64,000 bases of DNA, from positions 31,621,055-31,685,054 of the forward strand of contig NC_134024.1 in assembly GCF_040712315.1 (NCBI RefSeq), in the 5' to 3' direction. Within the stretch, counting starts at the first letter, position 1, and every line of letters begins with the position of its first letter. This DNA is from Castanea sativa. Taxonomy: Eukaryota > Streptophyta > Magnoliopsida > Fagales > Fagaceae. Both the position numbers and the translations under genes were made by a program. This document shows, in pieces, positions 22,380 to 33,439 of this stretch. The notes under the pieces were generated by a model. The model was given only the letters and a program-made list of their open reading frames with translations, made no database searches and was not told the origin of the DNA.

Positions 22380-25300
22380 CAAACCGGCGAGCTGAGGAAC
22401 AACCTAGGGCCATAAGAGTGATTTTCGGGGGGAGCACAATGGTCGGGTCCTCAAGAAAGGCAAGGAAGACTTACTTGCGGATGGTGCAAAACATCCAACT
22501 CACTGGTCATCCACCTAAGCTTACTCGAATGGATGACTTGGTGATAAGCTTTACTAAGGAGGATGCTCGACGAGTACTCCACCTCCACAACGATGCCTTG
22601 GTGATTAGCCTGACCATAGCAGACTTCAATACCCAACAAGTCTTGGTGGATAATGGAAGCTCAGCCGACATCCTCTACTATCCCGCCTTCTAGCAAATGA
22701 GGATTAGTAAGGAACGTCTCACGCCATTGGACGTCCCTCTAGTGAGCTTTGGCGGAACGAAGGTCATGCCCGTTGGGTCCATTACATTGCCGGTTACCAT
22801 CGGCACCTATCCTCAACAAATCACAAAGGATGTCACCTTCTTGGTAGTGGATTGCTCATTAGCCTACAATGCCATCATTGGGCGACCAACGCTTAACGTA
22901 TGGAGAGTAGCCACATCCACGTATCACTTACTACTGAAGTTCCCTATGGAGTGTGAGATAGGGGGGCCCACGGAGATCAAATGGCTGCTCGAGAATGTTA
23001 CATAGCCATGTTGGAGATAAACGAACAAATGACCACTATGAACATTGAGAAACAACGAGTGAATGTAGAACCAATAGAGGGATTGGAAACCATTTCCTTG
23101 GACGAAGAGCACGCAGATTGGATCACTTGCATCGGCACACAAGCCAGCCCTTTGGTATGAATTGGGCTAATCCTTTTCCTAAGGGACAACCTTGACATCT
23201 TCGCTTGGAGCCATAAGGATATGTTTGGGATCGACCCAAGCATCATGGTCCATTAGCTCAACGTTTCCCCGTCCTTTCCACCCATCTGACAAAGAAAAAG
23301 GGTCTTTACTTAAGAAATGGACAAGGCTATAGCCAAAGAGGTTCATAAATTGTTGAACGCAGGCTTCATTAGAGAAGTCTACTACCCTAAATGGTTGGCC
23401 AATTTGGTCATGGTTAACAAGGCAAATGGAAAGTGGAGAATGTGTGTGGACTTCACCAACCTAAACAAAGCCTATCCAAAGGATAGCTATCCCCTACCAC
23501 GGATCGACCTCCGTGTAGACTTGACGGCTAGACACTAGTTGTTGAGCTTTATGGATGCTTTCTTTGGTTACAATGAGATCAAGCTTGAGGAGTCTAACGA
23601 AGAGAAAATGTCGTTCATCATAAGCCAAGGCCTGCTACAAGGTCATGGCATTCGGATTGAAAAATGCAGGGGCAACGTACCAAAGGCTCGTAAACAAGAT
23701 GTTCATCTGACAGATCAGGCAGAATGTCAAGGTATACATAGATGACATGTTAGTGAAGAGCAAAGAAGAGGATCACCACCTTAATGATCTTAGGGAGACG
23801 TTTGAAACTCTTTGCCTTTACGGAATGAAGCTCAATCCCAGCAAATGTGTGTTCGAGGTATCATCGGGAAAGTTTCTTGGCTTCATGGTATCTTAATAGG
23901 GTGTCGAAACCAATCCCGAGAAGATCCAAGCAATCATAGATATGAGCTCGTCAAAGAACGTTAAAGAGGTACAAAGCTTAAACAGAAGAGTTGTGGCACT
24001 CAACAAATTCGTCTCGCGGGCAATGGACAAATGTTTGCCATTCTTTAGAATCCTAAAGAAAGCTTTTGACTAGACCAATGAATGTCAGAAGGCATTCGAG
24101 AAATCGAAGGCATACCTAGCATCCCCACCACTCCTAAGTCCATCCAAACCCGATGAAGAGCTCTTCCTATATTTGGCTATATCCCCTACAACCGTTAGTT
24201 CAACCCTGATCGGAAAGGAAGATCACGTGCAATTTCCCGTGTATTGCACTAGTCGAGCACTAAGGGGGATAGAAGAGAGATATCCCCCCATGGAAAAGTT
24301 AGCCTTCGTATTGATTACAGCAGCCTGCAAGCTTAGGCCATACTTCCAAGCATATACCATAGTGGTTCAAACGGACAAGCCCCTCCAAAAAATAATGGAT
24401 AATCCAGAGGCTGCCTAACAGTTGGTCTTATGGGCAATAGAGTTGAGTGAGTTTGACATATGGTACCACCCAAGGATCGAGATCAAGGCCCATGCCTTAG
24501 CTGACTTTATCGCATAATTTACGGTAAGCGAAACTGATGACTAGGGGGTAACCCCTTGGAAGGTTCAAACGAACGGGTTGTCCGACAAACATGCTGGAGG
24601 AATTAATGTGGTCTTTCAATCCCCCGAAGGGGACACCATCGAATGTGTCATCCTACTCCAATTCCTGACGACCAATAATGAGGCCGAATACGAAGCCATT
24701 CTCACACGGCTTGATTTGTCCAAAGCAGTTGGGGCCTCATTATCCGTCCTTCATAGCAACTCACAAGTTGTTGTCGGGCATATTATTGGGGATTACGAAG
24801 CCAAGGGTGAACAAATGAAAAAGTATCTCAACCTTATTAGAAGATGGATGAATCAAACATTTACAGTAAAATTTTTACAAGTCCTACGAGAAGAAAATGA
24901 GCACTTAGACTGATTGGCCAAAACTGCATCTACGAAACACATGATGGTCGATCGACAGGTCCTATCCTTCATTCAGCAGTCCCCTGCCATTGAGGAATTG
25001 GAGATACGGATGATTCCAAAGGGCGTTAACTGGACAACTCCAATCATCTCCTACCTTAAGAATGCGACCCTTCCCGAAGAACGCGATGAATCCCAACGAT
25101 TGAAAGTTTGGGCAGCACGGTTTGTTCTAATAGAGGTTGTGCTATACAAGAAAGGCTTCTCTTGATCACACCTAAGGTGTTTGATCCCTGATGAAGCAGA
25201 CTACATTATGAGGGAAGTCTATGAAGGGGTGTGTGGGAACCATTTAGAGGCACAATCGTTGGTCCATAAGCTCATACGAGCAGGGTACAATAAATTGGCC

Positions 25301-26324
25301 CACAATGCAAAAGGATGCCTAATCCTACATGAAGGCATGTGACAAATGCCAATGCTTTAGCAATGTAAGGCAACCGTCAGAACCACTCACCCTGATGCAC
25401 GCTCCATGGCTTTTTGCTCAATGGGGACTGGACATCATAAGACATTTTCCAATGGAAATGCGACAATTCAAGTTCCTTATTGTGGGGATTGACTACACCA
25501 AATGGGTAGAAGAAGAACCACTAGCAACCATCACGAAGAAAAATGTCCATAACTTCGTCTAGAAGAGCATCATCTGCCGATTCAGAATCCCTAGGGTCCT
25601 CATCTTTGACAATGGCAAATAGTTCGACAACGATATGTTTAGAGACTTTTGCAAGCAATTAGAGATCAAGAACCATTACTCTTCACCTGCCCACCTAAAA
25701 GCCAATGGATAAGTTGAGGTTACAAATTGATCCTTGCTCAAACTGATCAAGACTTGGCTAGAGGGGGCAAAAAGGATATGGTCGGACGAGCTACTAAGCA
25801 CCTTATGGGCATATAGGACAACCACTCAGACACCCATAGGAGAAACACTGTTTCATCTAGCATTCGGAAGTGAGGCTGTCATCCCCGCGAAGATGGGAAT
25901 AGCAAGTTATAGGATAGCCTACCATGAAAAAGGGAAGAATGAAGAAGGGATCCGTCTGCATTTGGATCTGCTGGAAGGGGTAAGGACGGCTGTTGAGTAA
26001 CGAATGGCCCGATACCAAGACCCCATGGCCAAACACTATAACACCAAAGTGAAGCCTCGACACTTCAGCATTGGGGACCTTGTCTTGAGGAAAGTGACTA
26101 CAGCCACCATAGATCCCACGCAAGGGAAGTTAGGACCAACTAGGAAGGTCTATACAAAATCATTGATTACAACAGGAAGGGAACCTACTACTTGGAAACG
26201 CTCGATGAGCAAAGGCTACACCATCCTTGGAATGCCGATCACCTTAGAAGATACTATTAGTAGTGCACTAGCAATAGCCTATGTTATTGCTTATGTTATC
26301 GCTTTTCTTAAAGTTTTTGTTTAA
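22380..26324 (+). pseudogene. element A pol: protease, RT, RNase H, aRNase H, integrase (broken)
   Basis: Protease: LVDNGSSADILYY near 22643. RT: 23300-23950 with RMCVDFTNLNKA and catalytic YIDD at 23735-23746; a frameshift lies just upstream near 23635. RNase H: 24170-24515 (YCTSRAL, PPMEKLAF). Archaeal-type RNase H: 24560-24940, with QTNGLSD and LHSNSQ where VDG and SDSQ are expected, so two catalytic Asp positions read Asn. Integrase: 25190-26000 with CDKCQCF, LDIIRHF, FDNGK and VEVTN as zinc-finger and DDE segments, ending in the GKLGP tail near 26130. Numerous stops are present. The pol product would reverse-transcribe and integrate the element; it cannot be made here. Confidence 0.9.
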
Positions 26325-26454
26325 GTAGTTAACAGATTAGTTTTTGGCTGATCAAACAGCAAGTTATCAACATTTTCATTTGGTTTATTTTCTAAAGGAG
26401 TTATTGTTATCTATAATGAGGAAAGGCTTATAAAAAGTGAAGTCCTATTTCAAG

Positions 26455-28100
26455 GGCAAATAGACGATCAAGGATGCCTTTGTGCACCTGATCAACTCCT
26501 AAGTCCTACCTAAGGTGTGGACAGATGATCAAGGATGCCCTCGTGCACCAAATCAAATCCTAAGTCCTGTCTAAAGGGTGGATAGATGATCAAGGATGCT
26601 TTCGTGCACCTGATCAAATCCTAAGTCCTACCTAAGGGATGGACAGAAGATCAAGGATGCCCTCATGCACCTGATCAACTCCTAAGTCCTACCTAAAGGG
26701 TGGACAGATGATCAAGGATGACCTCATGCACTTGATCAAATCCTAAGTCCTACCCAAGGACAGAAGTGCAAGGATGACCTCATACTCTTAACCAAATCCT
26801 AAGTCCTACCTAAGGGATGGAAAAATGATCAAGGATGCCCTCGTGCACCTGATCAACTCCTAAGTCCTACCTAAGGGGTGGACAGATGATCAAGGATGAC
26901 CTCATGCACTTGATAAAATCCTAAGTCCTACCCAAGGAAAAAAGAGCAAGGATGACCTCATGCTTCTAACCAAATCCTAAGTCCTACCTAAGGGATGGAC
27001 AAATGATCAAGGATGCCCTCGTGCACCTGATCAACTCCTAAGTCCTATCTAAGGGGTGGACAGATGATCAAGGATTCCCTTGTGCACCTGATTAACTCTT
27101 AAGTCCTACCTAAGGGGTTGACAGATGATTAAGAATGCCTTCGTGCGCCTGATCAACTCCTAAGTCCTACCTAAGGGGTCGACAAATGATCAAGAATGCC
27201 CTCGTGCGCCTGATCAACTCCTAAGTCCTACCTAAAGGGTGGATAGATGATCAAGAATGCCCTCGTGCACATGATCAAATTCTAAGTCCTCCCTAAGGGG
27301 TGGATAGATGATCAAGGATGTCCTTGTGCACCTAATCAAATCTTAAGTCCGACCCAAGGATAGACGATCAAGGATGCCCTTGTGCACCTGATCAAATCCT
27401 AAGTCCTACCTAAGGGGTGGACAAGATCAAGGATGCCCTCGTGCACCTAATCAAATTCTAATTCCTACCTAAGGGGTGGACAGATGATCAAGGTTGCCCT
27501 CGTGCACCTGATCAACTCCTAAGTCCTACCTAAGGGGTGGACACTTGATCAACTCCTAAGTCCTACGTAAGGGGTGAACAGATGATCAAGGATGCCCTCG
27601 TGCACCTGAACAACTCCTAAGTCCTACCTAAGGGGTGGACACTTGATCAACTCCTAAGTCCTACGTAAGGGGTGAACAGATGATCAAGGATGCCCTTGTC
27701 CACTAATCAAATCCTAAGTCCTACCTAAAGGATGTACAGACGATCAAGGATGCCGTCGTGCACCTGATCAACCCTTAAGTCCTACCTAAGGGGTAGACAG
27801 ATGATTGAGGATGCCCTCGTGCACCTAATCAACTCCTAAGTCCTACCCAAGGACAGACGATCAAGGATGCCCTCGTGCACTTGATCAAATCCTAAGTCTT
27901 GCCTAAGTGATGGACAGATAATCAAGGATGCCCTCGTGCACCTAATCAACTCTTAAGTCCTAACTAAGGGGTGGACATATGAACAAGGTTGTCTTCGTGC
28001 ACCTGATCAAGTCCTAAGTCCTACCTAAGAAGTCAATAAACAATCAAGGATGCCCTTATGCACCTAGTCCTTATCAAAAATCAAGACCCTACCCAAAAGG
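26455..28100 (+). repeat. 61-bp tandem array, about 26 units, inside element A
   Basis: The unit contains GATGATCAAGGATGCCCTCG, TGCACCTGATCAACTCCTAA and GTCCTACCTAAGGGGTGGAC and is about 61 bp long. It repeats from the end of the integrase frame to about 28100, with substitutions and a few shortened units (for example near 26760, 26940 and 27540). It has no coding continuity. It occupies the interval between pol and the antisense gene, as the 151-bp array does in element B. Confidence 0.95.
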
Positions 28101-28385
28101 TAAACCAACGAGTCAAAGAAAGGAGGGTTGGGGTGAAATAATCGACGGGTTGTAGCCTTCAGTGCCCAACACTGAGATAAACCCTCCAAACCCACGATTA
28201 AATAAACACTGATTTGATATAAGGAAAACCAACAAACATCAACACTTGTACAAAACGCAAGAAGTTAATAATAAAGTAAAAGAAAGCTTTATAAATTGTT
28301 GAAAAGTATAAGTGTCAACCCAAAAGAAGGGGCAAAGATAACTTAAGCCTAAAACAGGGCACCATCATTGTTCTTAAATAACAAA

Positions 28386-30549
28386 TCAAAGACTCACAAA
28401 AAGAAGAAAGAAAAAGGGTACAAGAAAAAATGTTAAGGATCTGTAGGGGTTTTCAGTTTGCCCTTGAGGATTCGAGGGGTCGTTGGCCACATTACCGGGC
28501 CCGTCAGTCACTAGAACCTTTTCATCAATCTCTTCATCATCGGGAATGGACTCTGCAACAAGAGTTGTCAAGGCACTAAGCTTGATCTGATTTGAGGAGA
28601 AGTACAAGTATGGGAACATGAGGATAGCTTGCTTGCGAAAGTCCTCGAACCCATCCCCATAGTAACCCCCCATTTCATTGAAATAGGGTTGGGAAACTTA
28701 GTACTCCTTGATGGCCTTTTCCTTCACCTTATCCATATGTTCATGAAGTGCTACCACCTCAGACTTCAGATTGGCATTCTCCTTTGTCAGGTCGTTAGTT
28801 TGCTGAGCCATCCCATTGAGTTTGGCCTTCAGATCAATCACTTCTTGACCAAGAGTCTGAGAAGACTCTTTGAACTTCTTTAAAGCATTTGCTTCAGCCC
28901 AGACGATCCTTCAGGAGCTTAATTGACGCCTCTTGAGATGCACAACGAATTTGCAAAGCTTACATCCTCACCCAATTCTGATAAGAAAAGGGACGAGTCT
29001 AAGTCAAATAGGGACGACTAGAGCAAGAGAATGGGACGAAGGGGGTGGAAATGCAACACACCATCATCATGTCATAGAGACCAGAGTCCCCCAAAGGGTC
29101 GGTCTCGTGCTTCGAGCATTCGTCCAGGTCAGCATCCCGGACGATGGAACATGTAGTGTCCACTGCATACTCCTTGTCCTTCACCAACAAAGGAAGAGAA
29201 TGAGGGGTGACAGGGCTTTGGGAAGTCATAAGACCTTTCTCAATCCAATTGTGGGGAGCGTTGGCAACAACCTTGCGTGTCTCCAGATAAGTAGATGAGC
29301 CATTGGCACCTTTGCCCGACGACTGAGCATCGGAGGCATGCTTCCTTTTTTTGGAGGCATGATGGGGCAAGGCCGACGATCCCCCACCTTGAGCCCTTAA
29401 GGTGGCGGTCTTTTTGATCTCCTCTTGCCTATTCTTGGCAGCTTGTTTGTTCTTCAAGGAATCCATCTTAGAAATCGATGAACAGGTTAGAAACTGTACA
29501 AGTTCAAACTAAAACAAAGTGAAATCGACGAGCAAAAACACTTACGAACTCTCGAGATATGGTCTAATCGTCGGGCTTCCTCAGTAGGGACGAGTCCACC
29601 ACAAAAGGCGTGAAGTGTGTCTAAATTGACAAGCTTCTTCCAGGATCTTTCCTTAAAGGGTATCTCAAATACCCTTTCCAAGAATGGCTCTTGCTCAAGA
29701 AGGATCTCAAGCACACTGTGGTTGAAAAAAACAATAAGAATATGTTTGTCAAGTAAAAAGTGTAAATTGATGACCCAGACAGTCCTGACGACTCACCAGA
29801 CTTGCTCAAGAGTCCCTAAGAATGGTCATAAAAAGACCTTATGCTACCCACTCGTCGGGACGACACACCTAATTGACCCCTTGCATGAAGAAGAACCTAG
29901 CCTTCCACTAATGATTGGAGTCAGGCATATTAGATATTAATCTTAGAGCAGCCCAACGACACCCGAAGTTGTAAAAGCCCTTGTATTAAGGGATCTCTTG
30001 GGGTTTTTAGTAATAGAAAAACTACTCTAAAGTTAGGGAGCGACAACCTCCACTAAGGTGACCCCATAACACCTCAGCCCCAATAAAGATCCTCCAAGCA
30101 TTAAAGGCTATCTGACTGAAGGATACGCCTACGTAAGAGGCCAACCGACGATGTAGGGAGGATAGGGGCAAATGAAGCCTCACTATAAAAGCGGTCTTGT
30201 AAAAGCCTGCGTCAGACGACCTCCCATCATAATACTTCTCCCCTATATCACCCTTCCTAATGGGCACGTCGTTGGGTGTTTGGAAGTGGGGCCTCAACCT
30301 GCTAAAGACCTCATTGCTCATATCAACTAGAAAATCATGGATGGACTAGTCGTTGGGAAGGGAAATCTCTCTTGAATGTCACCCCGAAGGACTAGCATCC
30401 TTCGAAGGGGGATCAGACGCTAACTCCCTATCGGAAACCAACGAATCCTTTGACGTGTGCCCAAACCCGGAATGACTAAACAAGTCGTCGTCTGAACCCA
30501 TTCAAACCGACGGGGTACGATCACTCATCGCTTTACTATCTCCAGACAT
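28386..30549 (-). pseudogene. antisense extra gene of element A, with introns
   Basis: The gene runs opposite to pol. The proposed start is MSGDSKAMSDRTPS at 30549. The first part has a conserved-looking block LPLSSLHRRLASYVGVSFSQ then NAWRIFIGAEVLWGHLSGG (30022-30321). Introns with consensus ends are visible at 29716-29796 (GTGAGT...CAG) and 29467-29545 (GTAAGT...AAG). The third exon begins MDSLKNKQAAKNRQEEIKK, carries a KKRKHASDAQ nuclear-localisation-like patch and a Ser/acidic segment. The C-terminal part reads GGYYGDGFEDFRKQAILMFP (28386-28673). Stops interrupt it, many at presumed Trp or Gln codons. I recognise the type as a plant repeat-encoded hypothetical protein. Function is unknown. 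Confidence 0.65.
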
Positions 30550-30953
30550 CTCTCACCTACAAGCGACGAATGAAAGATAAGATTCTACTTTACCTCCTAA
30601 GTATGTAACTAACAAAATAGGGGAAGAGGAAAAAGAAAAAAGAGAAACCGACGAGGCATACCTAGAATAGACGAATGTAAGAAACTGACGAAGGAGAAGT
30701 ACCGACGAATGAGCTCTGGGATTAGGAATAGAAAATGTTCAAATGGTAAGGACAATAATGGCATCAGACTATTTATAGGGCGGTTTAGCATGGAGAATGA
30801 AGCATCGCGACTCTTGGCTCCTGAAATAAAAAATTGACATGTGTCTTTAGCCTTGTCAAAAGGACATAATTACCCTTATTTATGATGCATGACACTATGG
30901 AAAAGAATTTATGACAACTTCGCGACCCGTCAGCCACCTTGATGACTCACGAA

Positions 30954-30965
30954 GTAGGGGGTAGC
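30954..30965 (+). other. polypurine tract of element A
   Basis: The purine-rich stretch AGTAGGGGGTAG lies directly before the 3' LTR start TGATGAGGATAA. Confidence 0.65.
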
Positions 30966-31523
30966 TGATGAGGATAATTTTTGACTGATTGGTATGGGGT
31001 TGCCGAAAAGAGATGACCGACCCTAAAAGAGATGACCGACCCCAAAAGGGATAACCGACCCATAGGCCGACGGATCAGGCAATCCCCAATCCTGATGACT
31101 CATCTCCCTAGGATTTCCAAGGGGCTTACGTGGGGCCCACTCACATATCCTTACATGGAAATTACTTGCACATCATGTCCAAATGCCCTATCACGCAATT
31201 AGATCTCTTATATATGGAAAGGTGATCCCAAATATCTTGGGACCCTTCTCTCTACAAAGAAATTCCCCCGTATCAAGGGATTCAGGTAAGCTCTCTACCA
31301 CTATATAAACCCCAAGCCTTAACCTTCTTGAGGTACGTGAATTCTCCCTAGCTCTTGCATTCTTGAGTTCTTGGAGATTCTTCTATCACTGATTTAACCT
31401 TTGGAGGGTCTTTGACTGGTACCCCACTGGTGTCCTTTGATTAGTTTTTCTCTTTTATTCTTCAGGTACATCCATTAGCACGTGTGTGGACGATCAATTC
31501 ATTGACGATTTTTGTGCATCATC
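30966..31523 (+). mobile_element. 3' LTR of element A
   Basis: It begins TGATGAGGATAATTTTTGAC and ends GCATCATC. Compared with the 5' LTR it has a short internal expansion: GATGACCGACCC with an AAAAGRGAT spacer occurs three times at about 31011-31060, against once in the 5' LTR. TATA box CTATATAAACC lies near 31302. Confidence 0.85.
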
Positions 31524-31872
31524 TTCAACAATGAAACAAAAATAAAAGTTAGTTAAAAAGATAAAATTCATATACTTTCTTAGATTGTTTTAAGATCAAT
31601 GCCCCGTAATTTCTTTTTTATATTCGATTGGATGTAAATTAACGTTTTAATCAATAAAATGAATTATGCATTTATTGCATGTGGTGTTTTTCTTAATTTT
31701 CTTTTAATTAAAATAAGTGACAACACTAATATATGATTCTCGATCTAGAAACATAAATATTATTAATTGAATTGCCCAAGACACTTTATATGAACTCACC
31801 CACTCACATGCGGGCTTAGTCAATAGAAAACTAACCTAAGGTTGAAATCACTAACACTCTGTAGTTCAAAAG
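31524..31872. other. short host interval between element A and the copia-N element
   Basis: No gene. CAACAATGAAACAA near 31527 recurs at 53968 in the downstream duplicate. The sequence ends with AAAAG (31868-31872), the left TSD of the copia-N element. Confidence 0.5.
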
Positions 31873-32853
31873 TGATAGGCCAAGAATGTATTGACCCCTT
31901 AAGTAAATTAACCAATTAATTAGCCAAGTGAATTAATTAAGTCAATTTAACATGCAGTACGCGTGGTAGCACAAACAAATCACCAAATAACTAAATGCAG
32001 CGGAAATTAAATTTGACACGGGTGATTTGTTTACAAATGGGGAAAACCACCAAGGGAAAACCCCACCGGGTGAATTTAAGGTCACCATTCCCAAGAATCC
32101 ACTATTATCAAAACAAACGGTTACAAGTAAAGAAATCCTAGTACCTTATACCAACCTACAGTTGAACCCTTATCCTAATACACAATTGGACTTGTAATGT
32201 AGTGACAGTCTCTGTTTTCAATGCATGACTCCCAATACATGACTAACCAATCCAAGCACGGATCCAAGTACGTGACTAACACACCAACTTGAGAAAGATG
32301 TTGGCTGCAAAGTTCTTCAGTGCATCCACATGATGAAGATTAAGAAACTCCTTAGTTACAAAACCCTACGGCTACAAACGCAACAGCTTTTTCAAGAGAA
32401 AGATGAACTAGGATAATTTGTCTTCGGTCACAATTTGAGTAAATAATCACTTTACATCAAGTTGCATCACCTTTGACGGCCCTTATAATAATCCTTATAT
32501 ATGTATAGGGTTGTAAGAAAAGAAACCTTACACAAATAGCTTGGGTATGCGTAAAAAATAGATCTGGAAATCTGAATTCTGTAATTCTCGATAGATAGGT
32601 TATCTGTCGAGCATCGGGCTAAAATTCCCTTTTAAACCTCGATAAATGCAATTTTTCAAGCTTTAAAATACAACACTTCTTCACTTGTTTCTTGAACGAA
32701 TTTGCATGGTTTTAACTCTTGACTTGAACAATATGTTGCTTGAAGACTTAAACTATCCTAGATCTACCCGATTACAAGTAAAGTGTGTTTTGTCAAAGGA
32801 TTAGCCAATTCTACATGACATATGTTCTAACAAGTTCCACATATGTCCTAACA
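31873..32853 (-). mobile_element. 3' LTR of copia-N
   Basis: On the plus strand it runs TGATAGGCC...TATGTCCTAACA, 981 bp. It is preceded on the element's strand by the polypurine tract at 32854. CTCGATAGATAGG and CTGTCGAGC motifs occur near 32588-32612. Confidence 0.9.
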
Positions 32854-32865
32854 ATCTCCCCCTTT
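32854..32865 (-). other. polypurine tract of copia-N
   Basis: Read on the minus strand, AAAGGGGGAGAT immediately precedes the 3' LTR start TGTTAGGACATATGTGG. Confidence 0.85.
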
Positions 32866-32879
32866 GAAAATCTGTGACA

Positions 32880-33437
32880 AAACCACAACAAACAAATGAA
32901 ATATGAGAGAAGTCATAAATCACTCAACTCATACTCACTTGCTAATTACAATAAAATCTAATCCTAATACAAACTCTTGAAAAACTTTGCAAGAAGAGAG
33001 TTCATGGCATGATAGATTTTGACAACTTGTATTTCTGAAACACTGTAAAAAAAAAAAAAAAAAAAAAAAAAAACTCATCAAGGCATCGTGTGTGAAACAA
33101 AAATAAAAGATTGCATACATAAGAAACATGTGTATAGAGAGAGAAAAGAAACAACACATGGAGAGATAAGTGAAAGTGATAACAACATCATCAAATATAT
33201 ATATCAAAGATAAATACAATATTTGCTATCACTAAGTGGTCACAAGACCAATGTACAAAAAGATAATGTATCTAAAAGAGAAAGAAAAGAAAAGATACAT
33301 AAGTGCTCACTACATCCCTCGAAAAAAAAACACTCCCCCTAACAAAAAGGTCCTATGCTAACTCTCCCCTTAAGTACATGACTACTCTCATACCCAAAAC
33401 TACTCCCCCTTTTTGTCACGAATGACAAAGGGCATGT
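32880..33437. other. copia-N 3' untranslated interval
   Basis: No coding. It includes a 26-A run at about 33047-33072 and A-rich sequence between the accessory ORF stop and the polypurine tract. Confidence 0.5.
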
Positions 33438-33439
33438 CA

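Larger units (their letters stand above)
20457..31523 (+). mobile_element. element A: Ty3/gypsy retrotransposon, Tat lineage
   Basis: Related LTRs at both ends enclose a tRNA-type primer site, gag, protease, RT, RNase H, a second (archaeal-type) RNase H, integrase, a 61-bp tandem array and an antisense gene. The RT-RNase H-aRNase H-integrase order marks the Tat lineage of Ty3/gypsy. The 5' LTR lacks about 10 bp of the outer end seen in the 3' LTR. The TSD is imperfect (AGCAA at 20452-20456, TTCAA at 31524-31528), so the outer boundaries are approximate. The sequence is heavily mutated and not autonomous. Confidence 0.9.

Noticed and set aside
26455..28100. Regular repeats that might suggest a CRISPR-like array
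   Set aside because: Units are contiguous with no variable spacers, no cas genes are present, and the array lies inside a plant retrotransposon.
28629..29298. Plus-strand frames across the 3' part of element A
   Set aside because: They are shadows of the antisense gene, which has consensus introns and protein-like composition on the minus strand.
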